Source: Pasteurella atlantica (GTDB lineage Bacteria; Pseudomonadota; Gammaproteobacteria; Enterobacterales; Pasteurellaceae). Taken from it: a stretch of 64,000 nucleotides of DNA. The position numbers and the translations under genes are program-made. Shown in pieces: positions 30,928 through 40,785 of this stretch (positions are counted from its first letter, which is position 1; each line of letters starts with the position of its first letter). The notes beneath the pieces are model-generated. The model was not told the origin of the DNA. It ran no database searches and was given only the letters and a program-made list of their open reading frames with translations. The stretch spans positions 806,001 through 870,000 of the forward strand of contig NZ_OY856306.1 in the NCBI RefSeq assembly GCF_963693435.1. The letters run 5' to 3'.

Positions 30928-31020
30928 ATTAACACCATACTAACTATGTAATAGCAATGAATAAAGCCTAATGTATCAACAGTCACTGAAAACGATGCAG
31001 ATGCAGACGGTACTCCTGAA

Positions 31021-32772
31021 GTGATAAAAACCGAGTTAGATACGGATGGAGATGGTAAAGTTGATACCGTCACAGTCGCTAAGGATTTGGATGACGATGG
31101 AACTGTTGATATCAGTAGAACTACTGTTGATATGGATGGCAACGATACACCTGAAAAAGTAATTGTGACCACAAAAGATGCCATTACAGGTGAAATCGTT
31201 GAAACCACCAATATTGATAAAAACCAAGACGGTAAACCTGACAGAACCATTATTTCAGTCGATAAAGACCATGATGGTACCTTTGAAACCGTGACTGAAT
31301 CTACCACTGAAAGAGATGGAACCAAAATCACCAAAGAGTTTATTAACACAGATGATGAAGGTGCTCTTGATGAAGTAGTTGTTACTATTGAACATCCAAA
31401 CAAAACAGTGACAACAGAAACAGGTAAAATCACTGAAGGTAAAGATGGCAATCTAGTTATCGACTATGACGTAGATAAATACTCGAATGGAAAAGCCATC
31501 AGTGGTAGAACCGATACGTTAGATAAAGACGGTAATGTGCTTAAATCAGAATACGATGTGAATAATGATGGTACAACGGACAGCATTACTACACGTGAGT
31601 TTGATAAACTCGGTAATAACACGGTTGAGAGCATTGATAAAAATGCAGACGGTAAAACTGAAGTCATTAAAACTAACAAATTCGATGAGCAGGGTAATGC
31701 AATTAAAACGGATGTTGATTTAAATGCGGATGGAAAAACAGACCAAATTATTACTCGTGAATTTGATGAAAAAGGCAATGCGACTAAAGTATCAACAGAC
31801 CTTGATGCTGACGGTACACCAGATAAATCGACTACCAATGAATTTAATGAGAAAAATCAACTTGTGAAATCAAGCAATGATTTAAACAATGACGGCACAC
31901 CTGATAATATCACTGAAAATGAGTATGATATTTATGGAAACCGAATTAAAGCAGAAAGTGATACAGATACTGATGGAGTAATAGATAAAATCACTGCTTG
32001 TGAATTTGATGAAAAAGGACATCTCATTAAATTATCTACTGACCGTAATGCTGATGGTATAGTAGATAGTGTTAATACCTATGACTATAATGATTATGGC
32101 TATAGAATTAAAGTTGAGATGGATAATAATGGTGATGGAATTATAGATAGAACCTTCAATTATAAGTATAATGATAAAGGGCAGGTTATTGTGAGAACCT
32201 ATGATGAGCATGATGATAATGTTATTGACGAATATCAGTATCTAAAATATGATGATATGGGGAATAGAATTCAAGAAGATTATGATTATGACCATGATGG
32301 TAATATTGATAGAATCCATTATCTTGAATATAAAGATACTCAAATGCTAACTAAAGTTAGTGTTGATCTGAATAATGATGGTACGATTGATCATTACAAT
32401 GATTGGATTTATAACGATAAACATCTCTTACAAATAAGAGAATTTCATCAATCTGGTGATAATAATATTCAAAAGTTGTATCTTTATGATGATTATAAAA
32501 TGTCAAGTGATGGTCATCTTGCAGCTCTTAAACAGATTGGATGGTTAGACGATGATGTCTCGCTTACTATTTCTGATGAAAGCTTAAATACAGTAACTGG
32601 TCATAAATTGACCTTGGTTAGTTCTAGGTTCAACTCTGAATTGATATTAGAAGGTAATTTCACAAAAGCATCTGAAACAGAAAAATACAGTGGTCAAGAC
32701 TATGTGAAATACACAGATGAGGCTGGAAATACGTTAATAGTAGACCCTGATATCACGGTAGATATTATCTAG
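31021..32772 (+). CDS. Cassette C1: leaderless acidic repeat protein
   Basis: 583 residues from the first possible start (GTG 31021). The frame is open from 30961, and the block shared with all other cassettes begins exactly at 30973 (GTATCAACAGTCACTGA). The spacer and leader that precede the other cassettes are absent, so there is no credible promoter or start. N-terminal part is of group 1 (TELDTDGDGKVDTVTV). The middle is made of ~27-residue units with DxNxDGxxD and EYDxxG. The C-terminal module has TISDESLNTVTGHKL then GQDYVKYTDEAGNTLIVD. DUS at 32798-32806 follows. No signal peptide. Probably a silent copy. Confidence 0.7.
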   Translation: MIKTELDTDGDGKVDTVTVAKDLDDDGTVDISRTTVDMDGNDTPEKVIVTTKDAITGEIVETTNIDKNQDGKPDRTIISVDKDHDGTFETVTESTTERDGTKITKEFINTDDEGALDEVVVTIEHPNKTVTTETGKITEGKDGNLVIDYDVDKYSNGKAISGRTDTLDKDGNVLKSEYDVNNDGTTDSITTREFDKLGNNTVESIDKNADGKTEVIKTNKFDEQGNAIKTDVDLNADGKTDQIITREFDEKGNATKVSTDLDADGTPDKSTTNEFNEKNQLVKSSNDLNNDGTPDNITENEYDIYGNRIKAESDTDTDGVIDKITACEFDEKGHLIKLSTDRNADGIVDSVNTYDYNDYGYRIKVEMDNNGDGIIDRTFNYKYNDKGQVIVRTYDEHDDNVIDEYQYLKYDDMGNRIQEDYDYDHDGNIDRIHYLEYKDTQMLTKVSVDLNNDGTIDHYNDWIYNDKHLLQIREFHQSGDNNIQKLYLYDDYKMSSDGHLAALKQIGWLDDDVSLTISDESLNTVTGHKLTLVSSRFNSELILEGNFTKASETEKYSGQDYVKYTDEAGNTLIVDPDITVDII

Positions 32773-32861
32773 TTTAATAACACCAAATTCACCTTAAACA
32801 AGCGGTAAGATGTTGATCATATTTTGCAACTTTGTTTAAGGTTGAAGTAGGAAATTAAAAA

Positions 32862-32885
32862 CCTGTATTGCTTTGGCAATACAGG
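32862..32885. terminator. Array palindrome H1
   Basis: CCTGTATTGC and GCAATACAGG, 10-bp stem with TTTG loop, A-tract before and T-tract after. Ends C1 and borders the broken DUF3368 module. First of thirteen related palindromes. Confidence 0.85.
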
Positions 32886-33212
32886 TTTTTTTATTATATA
32901 TCAAAAGATTGCAAAATTTTATTCGCCACAAATATCCAGAGCTTGTTTAACTAAACTATCACTAATACGATAACCATGAGTATTTAGCTGTTCCAATAAC
33001 GGACGAATAGATGAAATTTGTTTTTCTTTTTTCAGTTTGATAAGAATCGCAATTGTACCAGTAATTTTTATATTGCGATGTTGGGCTACACGACGTCCTT
33101 TGCGTTCATCAATAAGAGCAATAGCATTGTACTGCTGAGCAATAGATAACGCCTCAGCCTCGCCTAAATCAAGTAGTTGAGAAAGATGAGAGAATATTTG
33201 AGTGCGCTTAGC

Positions 33213-34421
33213 CAGGGCAACCGCGTACTTTGTCTATAAATTAATCACACACACCAAAAATAAGCTCAGACCTCATTTCATCAGACCAGCCAGCTGATTT
33301 CAGCTTGCTTTTCATACTATTTTTAGCTGGATGTAGTCGTGCTAAATTAAGCCCTAAACGCCTAATTATTGCCATATTTTCAACGCCATCCCCCAAATAA
33401 ATCGTACTATCATCTTCTTTAAAAACAACATCAAGTACCCAATGCGCTTTATTTTCAACTTCCCAATGACCCCTAATATATTTCGCAAAGTCTTCGCAAG
33501 GAACATCTAAGCTACTGATATAAAATACTTTTTCTTCACTTTTCTTGCCATTGTCTTCTCTTATCCTATGAACTTGAATAAGGCTTTTAATTCCTGTCCA
33601 ACCTTGAGATTCCAAAAGCCAATCACTTATTGGTAATTTTGAATAATACCGTTGATCTATTCGACTTCTTTCACAGTTAACTTCTTGAAACTTATCTATT
33701 TTTATTGATTTTTCTCGCACTACTTTATGAAAATAACTTTCTATTTCGTTTCTAAATTTCTTATGATTATTTTTCAATGGCATCACATAATCACTCTTCT
33801 TTTTCTATGATTTTCTTCGTTATTTTCTTTTGCGTATTCATCGCATCTACCGTAATGACGGCTTGATTTAGCTCTAAAATATCTATCATTTCTAGAATGC
33901 TTTCATTCTCATTTTTCTTACCTTTGGACTTATTTTGAGCTAAAATTAATCCTCTTGAACAACTCCAAGCCGTAATACTATGTAGCGCATTATGAGGCTC
34001 TAAATGTGAACTGTTTTTTAATGTTTTACCATCTATTGCAATACACTCTTTGCCTTGTGATTTTCGTATCTCATTGATAAAATTAATAAAAATATAATTT
34101 AATTTCTCAGGATTTATCCGTCTTACAATACGAGCAATCGTATCATCAACAGGAATACCATTTTCAAAATCTCGGTATTTTCGTAACCATTTTATATTCA
34201 ATTTACCAAACTGATGAATTTCACTCCATCCTTCTGCACCTGATATTACCGCACTTACGACAAGAAAAATAACATCTAAGAAGTCATGTTTTTTGTTTAT
34301 ATCTTTGCGAGGGTCTTCCAAATCTTTAAAAGCTGATAATATATTCATTTTTACACCTATTTGTTATTGAATAATAGGTGCTATTAGATCATATTTTTAA
34401 GAAAAGTGCGATCTTGCCCTG
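33213..34421 (-). mobile_element. ISAs1-family insertion sequence (1209 bp)
   Basis: Both ends begin CAGGGCAA when read inward, with further similarity (CGC..ACTTT), typical of ISAs1 ends. It is flanked by the direct repeat TGCGCTTAGC at 33203-33212 and 34422-34431, a 10-bp target duplication. It interrupts the DUF3368 gene. Confidence 0.9.
33241..34348 (-). pseudogene. ISAs1 family transposase, frameshifted
   Basis: Two - strand frames make one transposase of the usual length: the 5' part of 185 residues (FKDLEDPRKD start; ECIAIDGKTLKNS and VITVDAMNTQ) ends at 33791, and the 3' part of 181 residues from MPLKNNHKKFRNE (IRGHWEVENKAHWVLDV). The break falls in an A/G-rich run at about 33791-33800, where the family reads E-K-x-S-D-Y-V-M. 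A one-base change restores the frame, so the element is probably immobile unless frameshifting occurs. Confidence 0.8.
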
Positions 34422-34628
34422 TGCGCTTAGCATAACAAGGGGTTAGCAGACCTTGTTCCATTGCAGACACAATATTATTTACACCTGCCTTTGTTTTGTC
34501 GTGAGTTGCTTCTGTAAGTACTGCATTGGGGATGTAAACTCGATCAAACAATGTTGCCATTTTAGGTATAAGATCGAGAATAGACAAAGCGATGAGAGGT
34601 CCTGTGTCTGCAACAATAATATGAGACA

Positions 34629-34958
34629 TTACTCTAAACCCAATGTTTTTAAATCATTTTGTAATTCTTCTTGTGATTGCTCAACTACAGTAACACCGCA
34701 ATCATTAAGACACAATAAAAAATCTTGCACTGACATTTTGGCAATTTTTGCAGCTTTTGTTAAGGTAATCTGCCCTTGTTCAAACAAAGAAACAGCCATA
34801 CTGATATGTACCCCATTATCTAACAACCCTTGAGTAAAAGGGATAGACAACGACATTGGTTGATTGCGATTAGTCAATAAAACATATTCGCCTAAACTTG
34901 CACACTGATTGAGTATGCTTGGGTTTTCTCTTAAACTTCTGATACCTACCGTTTTCAT
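34629..34958 (-). CDS. UPF0175-type antitoxin of broken DUF3368 module
   Basis: 109 residues beginning MKTVGIRSLRENPSIL, with the UPF0175-like region ISMAVSLFEQGQITLTKAAKIAKMSVQDFLLCL. Its stop overlaps the toxin start by one base (TAATG on the - strand). UPF0175 proteins are the usual antitoxins of DUF3368 toxins. It remains intact although its toxin is broken. Confidence 0.75.
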   Translation of the reverse strand: MKTVGIRSLRENPSILNQCASLGEYVLLTNRNQPMSLSIPFTQGLLDNGVHISMAVSLFEQGQITLTKAAKIAKMSVQDFLLCLNDCGVTVVEQSQEELQNDLKTLGLE

Positions 34959-35114
34959 AACATTACCTCACTATTTATGTTCCACAAAATGATAGCACAA
35001 CAAATTAAAAACATCACGTTTCAAATCATAAAATAATAGGTAAGATTTTTGAAAAATTTGTATGATTTATTTTTTGGCTCTATTCTTCAAACAGTGTAAA
35101 TTCAAAGCAAAAAA

Positions 35115-35139
35115 CCTGTATCGCCAAAAACAATACAGG
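35115..35139. terminator. Array palindrome H2
   Basis: CCTGTATCG...CAATACAGG, with one mismatch compared with the other copies. Separates the DUF3368/UPF0175 module from the YoeB/RelB module. Confidence 0.8.
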
Positions 35140-35166
35140 TTTTTTATCATCTTAAATTTTTGAATA

Positions 35167-35454
35167 CTAATTATATTTAGAATTGCTACTGTAATGCCCA
35201 AATGCTGTCAGTAAAATCACAATAGTTTTATCTTCTAAAATTTCGTAAACAAGTCGGTGTTCTCGGTCAATCCTGCGAGAATATATTTCACGAGTACTAT
35301 AGTATTTTAAACGTTCGGGCTTTCCTATGCCTGTACGTGGATTTTGTTTTGTATCAATAAGTAAATTATCTATTTTTCGTAGTAATTTCTTATTGGTTTT
35401 TTCTATTTTATCTAAATCAGCATTAAATTTATCCGTTACTTTTAGCTGATACAT
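35167..35454 (-). CDS. Txe/YoeB family toxin
   Basis: 95 residues with the YoeB-type sequence NPRTGIGKPERLKYY, EIYSRRIDREHRLVYEI and AFGHYSS. RelE-fold ribosome-dependent mRNA endonuclease by family. Three bases after the antitoxin stop, antitoxin first as usual. Apparently intact. Confidence 0.87.
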   Translation of the reverse strand: MYQLKVTDKFNADLDKIEKTNKKLLRKIDNLLIDTKQNPRTGIGKPERLKYYSTREIYSRRIDREHRLVYEILEDKTIVILLTAFGHYSSNSKYN

Positions 35455-35457
35455 ATT

Positions 35458-35697
35458 TTAACTCCGCAGACGAGTAAATAGTTCATCTTCACTTATATTC
35501 AATATTGGCGATTGCAATGCCTTATCAATATGAGCATAAAAATCAGCATCATAATTATCGGTTGAACCATTGTTTAAATAACTTTTCATTAGTTCTCGAA
35601 GAACCACGCTGACAGGGATATCCTGACTTTGGCACTTTGATGCAAAGCTATTCCGCAATTGCTCATCCACTCTAAAATGCATTCCTACTTTACTCAT
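35458..35697 (-). CDS. RelB/DinJ-like ribbon-helix-helix antitoxin
   Basis: 79 residues from MSKVGMHFRVDEQLR. A ribbon-helix-helix DNA-binding N-terminus (FRVDEQLRNSFASKCQSQDIPVS split by recognition) is followed by an acidic tail (NISEDELFTRLRS) that would bind the toxin. ATG 35697 has GTGAGAG upstream; a GTG four codons earlier is in frame. Autoregulation from its own promoter is expected. Confidence 0.8.
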   Translation of the reverse strand: MSKVGMHFRVDEQLRNSFASKCQSQDIPVSVVLRELMKSYLNNGSTDNYDADFYAHIDKALQSPILNISEDELFTRLRS

Positions 35698-35861
35698 TTT
35701 TTCTCTCACTTTATATTAAAATAGATCAAATTGTGTATCACAGTTGTATCATATATCTATAATTTATTTATGTCAAATTCACAATAAATCTAGCCACTAA
35801 AATTCTCTGTTTTACCTAGTTTTTCGAAAAATATGGTTACCTAATTCACTAATGCAAAAAA

Positions 35862-35886
35862 CCTGTATTGTCAAAAACAATACAGG
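35862..35886. terminator. Array palindrome H3
   Basis: CCTGTATTG...CAATACAGG. Closes the first convergent junction, which holds two TA modules and three palindromes. Confidence 0.85.
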
Positions 35887-35971
35887 TTTTAAATTTTCTT
35901 ATTCAACCTCAAATAAACTTGCAAATTTTTGGAAAAATCTTACCGCTTGTTTAAGGTGAACTTAGTATCAT

Positions 35972-37780
35972 CTAGATAATATCTACTGTGATATCAGGGT
36001 CTACGATTAACGCATTTCCAGCCTCATCCGTGTATTTAACATAGTCTTGACCACCATGACTTTCCGTTTCAGTGGTTTTGGTGAAGTTGCCGTCTAGGTG
36101 TAGTTGATCACCTGACTTCTTACTATTTACAATCACTTTATGACTGTTATCGTCAGTGGCGATTTTGTCTAAGATTTTATCAGATATAGTAAGTTCAATA
36201 TTGTCCTCTTCAAAATAGATTTTTTGGACTCCTGCTAAATTATCTGGGGTTTGAATGTTACAAGTTTTACGAACATCTACCCAATTTACAGTTCCATTAG
36301 CATCAGAATCATTCATTACTAGAACTCTATCATCCATATCATCAAATTGAGTAGTGATTACTAGATCAACCTTGTCATCACCATTATAATCATTAGTGAC
36401 TTTTATTGCATTGTCACGATTGTCGTATTCGTAAATAGTAATTCTGTCAATGATATCATCATTGCCTTTATCTACACGAGATTCAATAATTCGATCCTTA
36501 TCATCTCGTACATAAGAATAAACATCATCTATTGTACCGTTATTATCATTATCATCAGATATTTTAATATAGCTACCTTTAGCATTACGCTCATAAGTGC
36601 TATAACCATCTACGTTTCCATCTGCATTCAGATCCTTGGAAAATTTAATAAGACGACCTTGATCATCGTACTCTCTTAAATAGATTTTATCAATAGTACC
36701 ATCATTATCATCGTCATATGACCATTTAACTGATTGACCACTACTATCATACTCTCGAGTTTGAACTGTATCAATTTCACCATCATTATTGATATCTGAT
36801 GAAATTTTAATGAACTGCCCTTTATCATTATATTTACAATATTCAACCTCATCAATCTCACCATCAGCATTTTTATCATAGTTAATTTTAACTATTTGTC
36901 CCTTCATATCATGTTTATAGGTTTCAATAGCATCTACTTCACCATCATTATCTTTGTCAATATTAGTTCTGGTTTTATTCCCTTTATTATCAAACTCATA
37001 ATTAGTTGAACTATCAGCTTTTCCATCTGCATTTTTATCATAGCTCATCTTAATTTGATTACCTTTTTCATCAAATTGATAAGTTTTCATGGCATCAATC
37101 TTACCATCATTATGATAATCATAATTTTGTTTAACTAAATTTCCTTTATCATCATACTCTCGGGTCTCAGAACTATTAACTTTTCCATCTGCGTCTCTAT
37201 CAAACTCAACTTTAACAATTTGACCTTTATCATTACGCTCATAAGTATTAATCGCATCGATTTGACCATCATTATTTTTGTCAAAATTTTCTTTAACTAC
37301 ATTACCTTTATCATTAAACTCGCGTGTTACAGAGCTATCGGTTTTACCATCCGCATCTAGGTCAGTTTCTGTTTTTACTCTATTACCGTCTTCATCAAAC
37401 GTGTTTGTATCAATTTTGTCAGCACTGCCATCTGCATCTAAATCAGTAGATACTTTAGTTACATTACTTTTATCATCAAATTCACGTGTAATGATTTGAT
37501 CTGTAATACCGTCATTATCAAGATCAATTTCTGATTTAACAATGTTACCATCAGAGTTTAATGTATCAGTACGCCCACTAATAGCATTACCATCACTATA
37601 TTTATCTACTTCATAGACAATAGTATCTGAACCATTATAGTTATGAGTAATAACCCCTGTTTCCGTTGTAGTAACACCGTTAGGTTTTTCAATAGTATTG
37701 ACAACAGTATCTTGTTTTCCATCATCATTGCTATCAGTATGAACTGTAGTAATTACTGTGCCATCTCTCTCTGTAATCAC
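35972..37780 (-). CDS. Cassette C2: acidic repeat protein, start codon absent in leader
   Basis: 602 residues from GTG 37780. The frame is open to about 37870 through the conserved leader AVSTVTELDKDGDG, but that leader reads TCA ATA TGT TAC with no ATG in frame. N-terminal group 2 (VITERDGTVITTVHT). The middle is a long run of ~27-residue units with DxNxDGxxD loops. C-terminal type I (LDGNFTKTTETESHGGQDY). DUS in reverse orientation at 35942-35950. It adjoins the B end of its spacer but carries an A-type leader, a recombinant junction. No signal peptide. Confidence 0.75.
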   Translation of the reverse strand: MITERDGTVITTVHTDSNDDGKQDTVVNTIEKPNGVTTTETGVITHNYNGSDTIVYEVDKYSDGNAISGRTDTLNSDGNIVKSEIDLDNDGITDQIITREFDDKSNVTKVSTDLDADGSADKIDTNTFDEDGNRVKTETDLDADGKTDSSVTREFNDKGNVVKENFDKNNDGQIDAINTYERNDKGQIVKVEFDRDADGKVNSSETREYDDKGNLVKQNYDYHNDGKIDAMKTYQFDEKGNQIKMSYDKNADGKADSSTNYEFDNKGNKTRTNIDKDNDGEVDAIETYKHDMKGQIVKINYDKNADGEIDEVEYCKYNDKGQFIKISSDINNDGEIDTVQTREYDSSGQSVKWSYDDDNDGTIDKIYLREYDDQGRLIKFSKDLNADGNVDGYSTYERNAKGSYIKISDDNDNNGTIDDVYSYVRDDKDRIIESRVDKGNDDIIDRITIYEYDNRDNAIKVTNDYNGDDKVDLVITTQFDDMDDRVLVMNDSDANGTVNWVDVRKTCNIQTPDNLAGVQKIYFEEDNIELTISDKILDKIATDDNSHKVIVNSKKSGDQLHLDGNFTKTTETESHGGQDYVKYTDEAGNALIVDPDITVDII

Positions 37781-37856
37781 TTCTGTTGTAGTGTCCGCAA
37801 TACCATCTCCATCCTTGTCTAGTTCAGTGACTGTTGATACAGCGGAGGATAGGTTG

Positions 37857-38225
37857 TAACATATTGATTTAATTGCATTTTATTTAAAGCTTAAAATTAA
37901 CTGTAAGTCCCTTTTCTCTCTCTAAAATGACACTATTTTGGGAGAATAATCGTATTAAAAATAAATGGAAAAAATACTTAGATTTGAAGAAATAATCCGT
38001 ATAAATTTAAATATCAAACTCCCTATCATTAAAATATTTCATCCAAATGGATGATTATCTAAAAAATTCAAATTCATAAACGACACTAAAAGAATAAAAA
38101 TTCTGATTTTTATTAATCAAGAAAACGCCTTTAAAAGGATATTTTTTACACAAAAATGTACAGCCTACATATTTTAATACTGCAATTAAACAAAACTTAA
38201 AAACATAGTTAAATCAATGTGTTAC
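37857..38225. promoter_or_regulatory. Divergent spacer D1 (B end left, A end right)
   Basis: 369 bases bounded by inverted 17-base cores (TTAAATCAATATGTTAC read leftward, TTAAATCAATGTGTTAC read rightward). It contains a 16-base palindrome TCATCCAAATGGATGA. Promoters for C2 and C3 must lie here or upstream of it; no clear -10/-35 can be called. Confidence 0.7.
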
Positions 38226-40055
38226 AACCTATCCTCCGCTGTATCAACAGTCACTGAACTAGATAAGGATGGAGATGGCACGCCAGAGACCATAACGACT
38301 AAGAAAGATACCAATGGTGATGGAAATAACGACACCATTACTGTATCTAAAGACTTTGATGACGATGGAAAGGTAGATGCAAGTAAAACTACCGTTGATA
38401 TAAACAACGACGGTAATCCTGAAAAAGTAACCATTACCAGTACCGACCCATTCACAGGTGAAATTGTTACCACTACCACAGAAGATGAAAATGATGATGG
38501 TACTATCGACAAAACAACAGTCGCGGTAGATAAAGATGCGGATGGTATCCCAGAAACCATTACTGAAACTATCACTGAAAGAGATGGAACCAAAATCACG
38601 AAAGCCTTTGTGGATAGCGATGATGATGGCAAGCTTGATAGTGTTGTAGTGACAATAGAGCATCCAAACAAAACAACCACAACAGAAACAGGCACCATTA
38701 CTACGGATGAAAATGGCACCCAAACCATCAAATACGAAGTAGATAAATACAGTAATGGAAAAGCCATCAGTGGTAGAACCGATACTGTCGATAAAGACGG
38801 TAACGTGGTTAAATCAGAATACGATGTGAATAATGATGGTACAACGGACAGCATTACTACACGTGAGTTTGATGATAAAGGCAACAACACCAAAGAGCTT
38901 ATTGATAAAAATGCAGACGGTAAACCTGAAGTCATTAAAACTAACAAATTCGATGAGCAGGGTAATGCGATTGAAACAGACATTGACTTAGATGCGGATG
39001 GAAAAACAGACCAAATCATTACTCGTGAGTTTGATGATAAAGGTAATGCAACTAAAGTATTAACGGATTTAGATGCTGATGGTACTGTTGATAAATCTAC
39101 TACCAATGAGTTTAATGCTAAAAATCAGCTAACTAAAACGAGTGTCGACAAAAATAATGATGGAACAATTGATGAAGTTCGAGACTTTAAATATGATATT
39201 TTTGGTAATAATACTGAAGTAGAATATGATAGAAATGCTGATGGTAAAGCTGATCATATAGATTATATGGAGTTTGATAATAAAGCCCATCATATTAAGA
39301 CCTTATCTGACAAAAATGGTGATGGTCAAATAGATGCTATTGGCTATTATGAAGTTAATGATATGAATCAAAGAATTAAAATAGACTATGATTTTGGTAA
39401 TGATGGTGATATTGATCGTGTAATTACCCAAAAATATAACGACAAAGGACAACTAGTTAGATCAGAGTATGATAAAAATGTTGATGGCGTAGTAGATTCT
39501 ATAACTACTTATGAATACGATGATAAAGGTAAACGAGATAAATTTAGTTATGACAAAAATGCTGATGATAAAGTTGATCATATAGATATCCTCAAGTTTA
39601 ACGATAAAGATCAGCATATTAAAACCTTATCTGATAAAAATGCTGATGGTAAAATAGATTCTGTTGGTTATTATGAACTCAATGTTCGAGAAGAAAGGAT
39701 TAAAATAAGTTATGACTTTGATAATAATGGTGATATTGACACCCTTATTTACAATAGTGATTTACTTGATAGCCTTAATACATCACCTTCTGGAGTTTCT
39801 TATAAAGGACTATCTACAATCAAACTATCAACTAGCGGTGACACTGAACTCACTATCAGTGATGATGCATTAGCAACTATTGGTAAAGGTGCAACAAACC
39901 ATAAACTGAAAATAGTAGGTGATGAAAGTGATACATTAAAACTAAGTCAATCAGTGATTGATACTTTAGTTGATGGTGGCACAGGTAATGACACTTATAC
40001 TGCAGGTAATGTGACACTAACTGTTGACCCTGATGTGACAGTATCGGTTATCTAA
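38217..40055 (+). CDS. Cassette C3: acidic calcium-loop-like repeat protein
   Basis: 612 residues from ATG 38217 (MCYNLSSAVSTVTELDKDGDG), the A-type leader. N-terminal region resembles group 1 but is diverged. ~27-residue repeats through the middle. The C-terminal module is of type II: TELTISDDALATIGKG, TLKLSQSVIDTLVDGG, ending VDPDVTVSVI. Type II ends are followed not by a DUS but by a hairpin at 40068-40093. The C-terminal module resembles the repeats found in large secreted adhesins. No signal peptide or SD is visible. Confidence 0.8.
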   Translation: MCYNLSSAVSTVTELDKDGDGTPETITTKKDTNGDGNNDTITVSKDFDDDGKVDASKTTVDINNDGNPEKVTITSTDPFTGEIVTTTTEDENDDGTIDKTTVAVDKDADGIPETITETITERDGTKITKAFVDSDDDGKLDSVVVTIEHPNKTTTTETGTITTDENGTQTIKYEVDKYSNGKAISGRTDTVDKDGNVVKSEYDVNNDGTTDSITTREFDDKGNNTKELIDKNADGKPEVIKTNKFDEQGNAIETDIDLDADGKTDQIITREFDDKGNATKVLTDLDADGTVDKSTTNEFNAKNQLTKTSVDKNNDGTIDEVRDFKYDIFGNNTEVEYDRNADGKADHIDYMEFDNKAHHIKTLSDKNGDGQIDAIGYYEVNDMNQRIKIDYDFGNDGDIDRVITQKYNDKGQLVRSEYDKNVDGVVDSITTYEYDDKGKRDKFSYDKNADDKVDHIDILKFNDKDQHIKTLSDKNADGKIDSVGYYELNVREERIKISYDFDNNGDIDTLIYNSDLLDSLNTSPSGVSYKGLSTIKLSTSGDTELTISDDALATIGKGATNHKLKIVGDESDTLKLSQSVIDTLVDGGTGNDTYTAGNVTLTVDPDVTVSVI

Positions 40056-40065
40056 TCCTAAAAAG

Positions 40066-40144
40066 AATATAGGTGAGTTTACTTACCTATATTTTTACTA
40101 TCATTCAAAAACAAAACCTGTATTGCCAAAACAATACAGGTTTT
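40066..40144. repeat. Left arm of ~80-bp inverted repeat around relBE
   Basis: Contains the hairpin AATATAGGTGAGTTTACTT and array palindrome H4. The near-identical reverse complement lies at 40786-40867, so the RelBE genes sit between the two arms. Confidence 0.75.
40117..40140. terminator. Array palindrome H4
   Basis: CCTGTATTG CCAAAA CAATACAGG. Ends C3 and opens the RelBE module. Confidence 0.85.
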
Positions 40145-40273
40145 TAATTTTCTTATTCAGTGAGACTATAAAAATATTCATCTATCAAGCTTAACATCCC
40201 CTCATTTAAATTTGAAAAATTATAAAAACAAGATTACAATGTATTACAAATGTAAGACATTAAGGGGTTTATT

Positions 40274-40495
40274 ATGGCATCTGTTAGTATTAGATTAAAC
40301 GATAGTGAGAAAGCATTTATTGAAGATTTTGCTAAAATGAACAATAAAAGTATTTCAGAGCTTATTAGGGAGACCGTTTTCAAATCATTAGAAGATGAAT
40401 ATGATTTGATTGAGTTGAAACAAGCAATCGAAGAATTTAATGCAGATAAAAGCACTTATACACTTGAAGAAACATGGGAACAATTAGGAATATGA
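40274..40495 (+). CDS. RelB-type antitoxin (DUF6290-like)
   Basis: 73 residues with a ribbon-helix-helix start ASVSIRLNDSEKAFIEDFA and an acidic C-terminal tail. Stop TGA overlaps the toxin ATG as ATGA. AAGGGGTTT lies before the start. Represses its own operon by family. Confidence 0.82.
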   Translation: MASVSIRLNDSEKAFIEDFAKMNNKSISELIRETVFKSLEDEYDLIELKQAIEEFNADKSTYTLEETWEQLGI

Positions 40496-40770
40496 AGTAC
40501 CAAATAGTGACCTCAAGGACTTTTATCAAGTCAATGAAAAAATTGGATATTCATACACAAAAACAAATCAAAAGCTGGATTATTAAAAATAATGATTTAA
40601 TCGCGAGTAATCCGAGAATAATAGGTAAAAACCTCAAAGGAAACTTAAAAAACTATTGGAGATATCGTATTGGCGATTACCGACTACTTACGCAAATTGA
40701 GGATGATAAGTTAGTCCTAATATTACTGAGTGCAGGGCATAGAAAAAATATTTACAATCAACAAAAATAA
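40492..40770 (+). CDS. RelE/StbE-type toxin
   Basis: 92 residues from ATG 40492 (MKYQIVTSRTFIKSMKKLD), RelE fold with NLKGNLKNYWRYRIGDYRLL and a terminal LLSAGHRKNIY. The frame is open six codons upstream, but the ATGA overlap with the antitoxin points to 40492. mRNA interferase by family. Apparently intact. Confidence 0.85.
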   Translation: MKYQIVTSRTFIKSMKKLDIHTQKQIKSWIIKNNDLIASNPRIIGKNLKGNLKNYWRYRIGDYRLLTQIEDDKLVLILLSAGHRKNIYNQQK

Positions 40771-40785
40771 AGTTTTGAGACTATA

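Larger units (their letters stand above)
32919..34629 (-). pseudogene. DUF3368 PIN-like toxin gene, split by ISAs1 element
   Basis: The 5' half (34629 down to 34422) encodes MSHIIVADTGPLIALSIL, the DUF3368 start with its first PIN aspartate. The 3' half (33212 down to 32919) resumes at KRTQIFSHLSQLL and contains ALIDERKGRRVA and ends ALDICGE-stop. The two halves meet at a 10-bp duplicated target around the insertion sequence, so the original gene is fully reconstructable. It is paired with the upstream UPF0175-like antitoxin gene. The toxin is inactive here. Confidence 0.85.

Noticed and set aside
38222-39106. Long serine/valine-rich frame opposite C3, and similar ones opposite other cassettes (e.g. 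44512-45036, 52501-52875, 61347-61721)
   Set aside because: They are the complement of the acidic GAT/GAC/AAT-rich repeats, recur wherever those repeats occur, and have no SD or family features.
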